From: Pseudomonas sp. K2I15
Lineage (GTDB): Bacteria; Pseudomonadota; Gammaproteobacteria; Pseudomonadales; Pseudomonadaceae
Assembly (NCBI RefSeq): GCF_002204795.1
Contig: NZ_NIXO01000057.1
Coordinates: forward strand, 1 to 38,911
Length of the DNA stretch: 38,911 nt
Direction: 5' to 3'
Under the pieces are notes generated by a model, which was not told the origin of the DNA, did not search any database, and saw nothing but the letters and a program-made list of their open reading frames with translations. A program made the position numbers and the translations under genes. Positions 33,407 to 38,911 of the stretch are shown piece after piece (position 1 is the first letter of the stretch; each line of letters opens with the position of its first letter).

Positions 33407-34177
33407 TCAGTGGTTGTGGTCGAACTCCAGTAGAAAGTGCGGGCTGACTTCACCTTCAAGGGCGGTCATGTGGTGTTCGGCGTCGCACATGTGTTCGTGC
33501 ATCAGGCTGCGTACGGTGGCTTCATCCTCGGCCCGGAAGGCGATCAGCAATTGCTTGTGGTAGTCGAGGTTGGCGGCGTCGAATTGCTTGCGCTTGGGTT
33601 TGTAGGCTTTTTTCAGCACCACCAGGTCGCGCAATAAGTCGTTGAGAAATTGCGCCATGAAGCTCAGTAGCGGGTTCGGACAAGCCTTGGCCAGCAGGTT
33701 GTGGAATTCCAGTTCGGCGATGCGTTGTTCGCGTTGGCCGGCTTCGCTGTCTTCGGGGGCGCTGCAAAAGTCGACGTTGTCCTGGAGGGCGCGGTAGTCG
33801 TCTTCGCTGAGGCGGCCCAGCACGGAGACGGCGAGTTCGACTTCGATGACTTTGCGCAGTTGGTAGACCTGTTCGCCGTCCAGGTGCTGGAAGTGCAGGT
33901 AGTTGCGCAGGGCGCGGCTGGCGGGTTCGGTGCCGGCCTGGTTGAGGTAGGCACCGCCGCTGGGGCCGGTGCGGGTGTTGACCAGGCCTTCGACTTCAAG
34001 CGCCTTGAGGGCTTCGCGGGCGGAGCCTTTGGAGCACTGGAAGCTTTCCATCAGCTCGCGTTCGGTGGGCAAGCGGTCGCCGGGTTTCAGGGCGTCGGTG
34101 ACGATGGAGCGTTTGACCGACTCGACGATGACGTCGGAGAGCTTCTGGCGTTTGCGGCGCAACGGGCGGCTTAGCAT
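33407..34177 (-). CDS. GntR-family regulator, FadR/FCD type
   Basis: A 256-residue regulator. The winged helix occupies residues ~10-75 (LKPGDRLPTERELMESFQCSKGSAREALKALEVEGLVNTRTG). An all-helical FCD ligand domain follows, with histidines late in the protein (HKQLLIAF, HEHMCDAEHHM) that could bind a metal. It heads the amide/ureido operon in the same direction, 97 nt before the binding-protein gene, and likely controls it. A 20-bp palindrome lies just upstream of its start, consistent with autoregulation. The ribosome site is weak (AGGA, 14 nt away). Confidence 0.9.
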   Translation of the reverse strand: MLSRPLRRKRQKLSDVIVESVKRSIVTDALKPGDRLPTERELMESFQCSKGSAREALKALEVEGLVNTRTGPSGGAYLNQAGTEPASRALRNYLHFQHLDGEQVYQLRKVIEVELAVSVLGRLSEDDYRALQDNVDFCSAPEDSEAGQREQRIAELEFHNLLAKACPNPLLSFMAQFLNDLLRDLVVLKKAYKPKRKQFDAANLDYHKQLLIAFRAEDEATVRSLMHEHMCDAEHHMTALEGEVSPHFLLEFDHNH

Positions 34178-34192
34178 GGTGTTTGATTGATC

Positions 34193-34222
34193 CTATTAAT
34201 GCGCATTAATAGTACTTAATAG
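34193..34222. promoter_or_regulatory. 20-bp palindrome plus a third half-site before the GntR gene
   Basis: CTATTAATGCGCATTAATAG (34193-34212) is a perfect dyad. A further copy of the half-site, CTTAATAG (34215-34222), lies 10 bp on, one helical turn away. It starts 16 nt upstream of the regulator's ATG, as expected for an autoregulatory operator. Confidence 0.7.
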
Positions 34223-34296
34223 GGGTTTGGGGTGGGGCGTCAACGGAGGGGGTCGTTTTTGGTTTGGATGGGTCGTAAATGGCTATTCGATGGGGG

Positions 34297-35114
34297 GCAT
34301 ATCCGTTGTCTTTGTGATGGCTGGTATTGGTTCCGCTCTTACAGCGGCTCACTTTTGAAAAGCGCAAAAGTAAGCAAAACGCTCTTGCCCCACCACTCGG
34401 CACCTCGCTTAGGCTCGGTGTGCCCTCAGCTCCGGTATTACTGCGCGGGCCGCCGCGACGGGGCGTCCCTGCCCCGTCGCGGCTAAACCGGCGTCCTGCC
34501 GGTTTACCCGCTCCGTACTACCTGCGTTCGGCCAGCGTGGTTTAACGGGGCGCCTAAGATCAAGATCAAAAGCAAGAGCACAGCGGCCTACCGGCCGGCT
34601 TGAGTGGTGTAGATCAAAAGCAAAAGCAAAAGCGAACGCGGTCCAAATGTGGGAGCGGGCTTGCTCGCGAAGGTCGTTAACGATGACGATGGTTTTCTGA
34701 TTCAACGCGGCGCCCTCAGGTTCTTCGCGAGCAAGCCCGCTCCCACAGAAAAGCAGCTCTGCTTTCGCTCTAGACCTTGCCCTTGCCTTTGCTTCTAACA
34801 CTCAGGTCGGCTTTCAGGCCGCCGTGCCCTTGATCTGTTTTTGATCTTGATCTGCGGGCCCCGTCAACCACGATGGCCGCAAGTAGGCACGGTGGAGCGG
34901 GTAAACCGGCAGGACGCCGGTTTAGCCGCGCTGGGCCAGGGATGGCCCATCGCGGCGGCCCGCGGAATCGGGCCGGAGTGCGGGCATGCCGAGCCTAGGC
35001 GAGGCACCGAGTGGTGGGGCAAAGACCTTTTGGTTACTTTTGGGGCGTTTGCCAAAAGTGACCCGCTGTAAGAGCGGAACCCTAAGCCGCCATTACCGCA
35101 GCAACGGATATGTA
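34297..35114. repeat. Dispersed palindromic intergenic repeat, copy C
   Basis: This fills most of the 1044-nt gap 34178-35221. From 34329 onward it is the exact reverse complement of copy A. The outer ~30 nt (34297-34328) differ (AATACCAGCC against CATATCAGCC when read on the other strand) yet still belong to the repeat end (CATATCCGTT). It therefore has an independent outer edge. The 84 nt between the operator and the repeat (34213-34296) are strikingly G/T-rich and hold no gene. The short gap 35115-35221 is strongly C/A-rich. Confidence 0.9.
34649..34746. repeat. REPIN inside copy C
   Basis: Mirror copy of the REPIN at 4166-4263, identical in sequence, with GTGGGAGCGGG-type arms. Confidence 0.9.
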
Positions 35115-35221
35115 CTCAACACAAACCAACAACCTGGTCGGCCCACAGGCCGCCACGTCAAGCAAAACCCCCAATCCCAACTAAGCTCACCCCCCAACAA
35201 AAACAACACCGAGCGCCCCCA

Positions 35222-35899
35222 ATGACCCACACCACCGAGGCCTTCCGCGCCACCTACCGCGCAAGCATCAAACCCCACTACAACCCGTGGCTCCACGCAG
35301 GTTTCGTGCTCGGCTATGGCCTGCTCTGCATCACCCTGTTCTGGTCCACCCCCCAACACATACAACCCCTGGAATGGCTGACCATCCCCCTCACCCTGAT
35401 CTTTTTCAACCTGTGCATCTACCTCGTCCACCGCCACCTGGGCCACCACAAACATACCTTCGCCCGCCTGTTCTACGCCCGCCACACCGGCGACCACCAC
35501 AGCTTCTTCACCCCCGGCCACATGACCTACGACAGCCCGCGAGACTGGCGCGTCATCCTCTTCCCCGCCTGGCTCATCCTGCTTCACAGCCTGGCCATCA
35601 CCCTCCCCGCCTGGTGGCTGCTCAACCACCTCAACCCCAACGTCGCCGGCCTGTTCGCCGGCTGCATGATCCTCGGCTACCTGCTCTACGAAATCTTCCA
35701 CGCCTGCGAACACCTGCACCCCAACCACCCCGTGGCCCGCCTGCCGTGGATCCGCCAGATGCACCACCTGCACGCCCTGCATCACCGTCGCGAACTGATG
35801 CAAGGGCGCAATTTCAATATCGTCCTGCCGCTGATGGACTACCTGTTCGGCACCCTGCATTGGGAGCCAAAACACACCGACAACCAGGAGTCGTCATGA
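35222..35899 (+). CDS. Fatty acid hydroxylase/sterol desaturase family protein (second copy)
   Basis: Identical to the 225-residue protein at 3013-3690: a membrane di-iron enzyme with histidine clusters HRHLGHHKH, HTGDHH, HACEHLH and MHHLHALHH. In this copy the gene is divergent from the GntR regulator across repeat C. In the left copy it faces the MocR gene's 3' end across repeat A. Its TGA overlaps the next gene's ATG. Confidence 0.87.
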   Translation: MTHTTEAFRATYRASIKPHYNPWLHAGFVLGYGLLCITLFWSTPQHIQPLEWLTIPLTLIFFNLCIYLVHRHLGHHKHTFARLFYARHTGDHHSFFTPGHMTYDSPRDWRVILFPAWLILLHSLAITLPAWWLLNHLNPNVAGLFAGCMILGYLLYEIFHACEHLHPNHPVARLPWIRQMHHLHALHHRRELMQGRNFNIVLPLMDYLFGTLHWEPKHTDNQESS

Positions 35900-36993
35900 G
35901 TACCCGTCCTAGGAAAGTTCGTCATTTAGTCCTGCTGATCCTGATCACCATCGTCGCCTTCCTGCTGCTGATGCCCACCAGGGTGCAACCGGTCAACTGG
36001 TCGCCGCCCAAGGCGCCGTCCATGAAGGACGGGCCCTACGCGGAAAACCAACGCCTCAAGGAGGTAAAAAGAACCGGCGCCCAGGGCATCACCGGGCCCG
36101 AAGCCTTGCTGCTGGATGGCAAAGGTTTTCTCATCACCGGCCTGCATGACGGGCGCATCATCCGCACCGCGCCCGAAAGCCACATCCTCGAAGAACTCAC
36201 CAACACCCACGGTCGCCCCCTCGGCCTGGCCCTGCACCCGGACGGGCGCTTGATCATTGCTGACGGCATCAAGGGCCTGCTCGCCCTCGATGCCCAACAC
36301 AACCTCACCACCCTGGCCACCAGCGCCGCCGGCCTGCCGTTTGGCTTTGCCGATGACGTGACCGTCGACGCCGCCGGGCGTTATGCCTACTTCAGCGATG
36401 CGTCGAGCCGCTGGGGTTATGGGGAAGACGGCGAGGCGGTGATCGAACACGGCGGCGATGGCCGGCTGCTGCGTTATGACTTCAGCAACGGCCACACCGA
36501 GGTGCTGCTGGATCAATTGCAATTCGCCAATGGCGTAGCCCTGGGGCCGAACGAAGACTATGTGTTGGTCAACGAAACCGGCGCCTATCGCATCAGCCGC
36601 TACTGGCTCAAGGGTGACAAGGCCGGGGTCCACGACCTGTTTATCGACAACCTGCCGGGCCTGCCGGACAACCTCAGCTTCAACGGCGAGGACCGGTTCT
36701 GGGTCGCCTTGTACTCACCGCGTAACCCGTTGCTTGACGGTTTTGCCGGCTACCCGTTGATGCGCAAGATCATGGTGCGGGCACTGATGGTGGTGCCCAA
36801 ACCCATCGAGCGTAAGGCCTTTGTGCTGGGGCTGGATGTGAACGGCAAGGTGATCGCCAACCTGCAGGATGGCAGCAGCGGTAATTACTCGCCCATCACC
36901 ACCGCTCGCGAATACGGTGACTGGCTGTACCTGGGCTCGCTGACAAATACGGGCATGGCACGCTTGCCGCTCAAGCTGGCATTGGCGCAATAA
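35896..36993 (+). CDS. Strictosidine synthase/SMP-30-like protein (second copy)
   Basis: Identical to the 365-residue protein at 1919-3016. It has an N-terminal signal anchor and a beta-propeller with FANGVALGPNEDYVLVNETG and DNLPGLPDNLS. AGGAG at 35886-35890 and the ATGA overlap with the desaturase gene support this start. Confidence 0.85.
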   Translation: MSTRPRKVRHLVLLILITIVAFLLLMPTRVQPVNWSPPKAPSMKDGPYAENQRLKEVKRTGAQGITGPEALLLDGKGFLITGLHDGRIIRTAPESHILEELTNTHGRPLGLALHPDGRLIIADGIKGLLALDAQHNLTTLATSAAGLPFGFADDVTVDAAGRYAYFSDASSRWGYGEDGEAVIEHGGDGRLLRYDFSNGHTEVLLDQLQFANGVALGPNEDYVLVNETGAYRISRYWLKGDKAGVHDLFIDNLPGLPDNLSFNGEDRFWVALYSPRNPLLDGFAGYPLMRKIMVRALMVVPKPIERKAFVLGLDVNGKVIANLQDGSSGNYSPITTAREYGDWLYLGSLTNTGMARLPLKLALAQ

Positions 36994-36996
36994 CGC

Positions 36997-37027
36997 AAAA
37001 AGGGGCAGCCCTTGCGGACTGCCCCTT
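36997..37027. terminator. Terminator in a convergent gap (second copy)
   Basis: Mirror copy of 1885-1915: GGGGCAG/CTGCCCC stem with an A/T tract. It serves mainly the PPC gene on the minus strand and possibly the propeller gene ending at 36993. Confidence 0.8.
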
Positions 37028-37047
37028 GCCTTACTTGAACAACCTCA

Positions 37048-38490
37048 TCAGTGAATAATGGTCTGGGTACAAATGTGGCCCAGGCTGACGTACTGCACAT
37101 TGCTGCCGCCTACGCCAACACCGGGAAACTCATCCAGCTCGATGCGCCAGCCGCCTTCGTTGAAGGTGGTGTCCCACTTGTAAGACACGCCGGTGCTGCT
37201 GTCGTTGAAGATGGCGCGGTAGTCACCGTTGCAAGTACCGAGCGTGGCTGTCGCGGAGGACGTGCCGGCGCTGTTGGTCGTGGCCTTGTAATCAACCCAG
37301 TGATAGTTGATGTCATAGAAACGCTTGTCGACCCGCAGCACCGGTGTGATGCCCGGCAATGGCACGCCGGTGGTATCCGACCACTGGGTGCTCCAGTTCA
37401 ACAGGCGAGCGGTTTGAGTGGCGGTCGAAGACATCGAGAACGGAATCCTGACGATGTTGTCACCGGTCACACTGTTGCTGTTCAGACGCGGAAACGAACC
37501 CAGCGTCAGCTTGTACTGCGCGGTAGGGTCCTGCGCCACGGCGGTGTTGGCGCGCACCCGCACCTTGGCGGTGAAACCCGCTGCGCCAGACAGGCTCACG
37601 CTTGTACCGGCTGGAACGGCGACCCAATTGCTGCCATCAAAACGATCGAGGATCCACTGGTTACGCGTACCTTCGCGACCCTCCTTCAAGGAGAGGGCGA
37701 CGTTCTGGCCGCGCGTCGACTTGAAGTCGAAGTAGTCGACATCGTTGGCGTTGTCGAGGTTGCCGATAACCTGGTTCAACGCATCCGGCAGCACAAAGGC
37801 GGTCTGCGGGGTGTCGTTGGGTTCATAGGCATCCACGTTGGTGTCTGCCGCCACACCAAAACTGAACTGCGCGTTGTCGGCGGTGTTGGCCACCATGTAC
37901 CAGTAGTAATCACCAGCGGGCAGGATGCCATCGATGTATTCGTCGGCATTGCCCGGGTTATCGGAGGTCGCCAGCAGCACCGGATCGCCACCTTGGCCGT
38001 CATCCCGGAACAGGCTCAACGACAGGTCGGCACCGGCACTCTGGCCGATCAACTGCACCAGCACGCGAGCGCTGTGAGGCAAGTTGAAGTGGTAAGGAAA
38101 CTCCTGGCCGGCCTGCACTTCGGTGATGGTATAGAGGGTGTTGATGTCCAGGGTCGGGAACAGCGGAACGAAATCGGCGGCGGCCGCTTTCAGCTTGGCC
38201 TGGCTGGGCTTCTTCGGTTCGCTGACCACGGTTTCAGTGATGCCGGCCTTGCTGGCCGGCTTGAGCACCGGGGGTGTACCGGCGTTCATGGCGTCCTTGA
38301 ATTGCTTCGCGAGTTCTTCGGAAAGCGGCTCGGCGTGAAGCGTGCCGCCCGGCTTGAGGTCGAAGCCCGATGCAGGCTTGAGCGCCTGTGCGCTGACGGT
38401 GGAAGGGTATTGCTCGGCCAGGGCGAAGGCCGAAACGAAGCTGGCAGCCATCATGGCCGCGCCCAATACAAAGGCTTTTTTAGATTTCAT
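37048..38490 (-). CDS. Secreted PPC-domain protein (second copy)
   Basis: Identical to the 480-residue protein at 422-1864: signal peptide (1-26), two PPC-like modules with YEPNDT, and an unrecognised C-terminal region with two cysteines. It has the same upstream LexA-type box and hairpin. Confidence 0.85.
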   Translation of the reverse strand: MKSKKAFVLGAAMMAASFVSAFALAEQYPSTVSAQALKPASGFDLKPGGTLHAEPLSEELAKQFKDAMNAGTPPVLKPASKAGITETVVSEPKKPSQAKLKAAAADFVPLFPTLDINTLYTITEVQAGQEFPYHFNLPHSARVLVQLIGQSAGADLSLSLFRDDGQGGDPVLLATSDNPGNADEYIDGILPAGDYYWYMVANTADNAQFSFGVAADTNVDAYEPNDTPQTAFVLPDALNQVIGNLDNANDVDYFDFKSTRGQNVALSLKEGREGTRNQWILDRFDGSNWVAVPAGTSVSLSGAAGFTAKVRVRANTAVAQDPTAQYKLTLGSFPRLNSNSVTGDNIVRIPFSMSSTATQTARLLNWSTQWSDTTGVPLPGITPVLRVDKRFYDINYHWVDYKATTNSAGTSSATATLGTCNGDYRAIFNDSSTGVSYKWDTTFNEGGWRIELDEFPGVGVGGSNVQYVSLGHICTQTIIH

Positions 38491-38509
38491 TTTTTATCCA
38501 TCCATAGTT

Positions 38510-38551
38510 AAAAAATTGAAGCTCAGGTGACCGGTGACATCCGGTCACCTG
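38510..38551 (-). terminator. GC-rich hairpin followed by a T tract (second copy)
   Basis: Mirror copy of 361-402, with 11-bp arms and a 6-nt loop, lying between the LexA-type box and the PPC start codon. Confidence 0.5.
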
Positions 38552-38571
38552 GGATGGACTGTAGGACAAAG

Positions 38572-38587
38572 CTGTATGTATGTACAG
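38572..38587 (-). promoter_or_regulatory. LexA (SOS) box candidate (second copy)
   Basis: CTGTATGTATGTACAG on the plus strand, the mirror of 325-340, fits CTG-N10-CAG and lies 82 nt before the PPC start at 38490. Confidence 0.65.
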
Positions 38588-38603
38588 TATTTTCTTACAA
38601 GAA

Positions 38604-38909
38604 CTACCATTTAATCCAGACGTACCAGAGCCCCGCACCTACAAATCCAACCATTCCAAAACGATACGGCCACAGCGCCCAACGCTTGAGCGACAGGGGA
38701 ACAGACGCCAGCTCTGCCGCCGTCACATCCCCTCTTCTGATGTGCAGCTTGGGCAGTGAAAGAAAGTCGACAATCAGACTCAAACGCATGTATCTGTCGA
38801 TCAGTTGGTTTCTGCCCCAAAACCGTTTGTTATCACCTTTCCCTTTAGTAGCAATACCCAAAACTAACTTACACAAACCACGCGCCACCTTTGCGCCCAA
38901 TACCCCGCC
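38604..38909 (-). CDS. Hypothetical protein, 5' end cut by the window edge (second copy)
   Basis: Mirror copy of the open frame at 3-308: a basic protein with a hydrophobic C-terminal segment, function unknown. It runs off the right edge of the window exactly as its twin runs off the left. Confidence 0.45.
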   Translation of the reverse strand, partial: GGVLGAKVARGLCKLVLGIATKGKGDNKRFWGRNQLIDRYMRLSLIVDFLSLPKLHIRRGDVTAAELASVPLSLKRWALWPYRFGMVGFVGAGLWYVWIKW

Positions 38910-38911
38910 AC

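Larger units (their letters stand above)
34329..38911. repeat. Right arm of the perfect 4583-bp terminal inverted repeat
   Basis: Mirror image of 1-4583. Its inner end lies inside repeat copy C, and its outer end coincides with the window edge. Identical divergence-free arms imply a very recent duplication, active gene conversion, or an assembly artefact. Confidence 0.97.

Overview
The window looks like chromosomal DNA of a Pseudomonas of the fluorescens group. The DNA is GC-rich with dense Pseudomonas-type genes. REP sequences with the core GTGGGAGCGGGCTTGCTCGCG recur, paired head-to-tail into REPIN-like doublets. No rRNA, tRNA, CRISPR array, transposase or phage gene was seen.

Layout. The two ends of the window are a perfect inverted repeat: bases 1-4583 are the reverse complement of 34329-38911. 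Each arm carries the same four genes: a partial hypothetical gene running off the edge, a secreted pre-peptidase C-terminal (PPC) domain protein behind a LexA-type box, a strictosidine-synthase/SMP-30-like beta-propeller protein, and a fatty acid hydroxylase/sterol desaturase family protein. The arms end inside copies of an ~800-bp intergenic palindromic repeat (copy A 3798-4614, copy C 34297-35114). A third copy (B, 16123-16919) splits the central part into two modules.

Module 1 (4.6-16.1 kb) holds a MocR-type regulator divergent from a LysE exporter, a MASE2-GGDEF diguanylate cyclase, a secreted carboxypeptidase G2-like M20 peptidase, an RND efflux pump with its lipoprotein adaptor divergent from a pirin, and an MscS-type channel fused to a cyclic-nucleotide-binding-like domain.

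Module 2 (17.0-34.2 kb) holds two catabolic systems. The first is a ribose-type ABC importer (binding protein, double ATPase, permease) followed by a zinc alditol dehydrogenase resembling EltD, an FGGY kinase and an L-xylulose-reductase-like SDR, with a convergent LacI-family regulator and a 20-bp palindromic operator before the first gene. This reads as a polyol uptake, oxidation and phosphorylation pathway. The second, on the minus strand, is a FadR-type GntR regulator, a branched-chain-amino-acid-type ABC importer (binding protein, two permeases, two ATPases), an M20 amidohydrolase and an amidase, probably for uptake and hydrolysis of an amide or ureido compound. A HdfR-like LysR gene lies next to it.

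Most notable signals: the perfect 4.6-kb inverted repeat whose break falls inside a dispersed repeat (misassembly, or a real inverted duplication or inversion hot spot); the nested palindromic architecture of that repeat; a strand-composition switch (G/T-rich to the left, C/A-rich to the right) at the REP-bearing gaps whatever the gene orientation; and a near-consensus SOS box before a secreted PPC protein.
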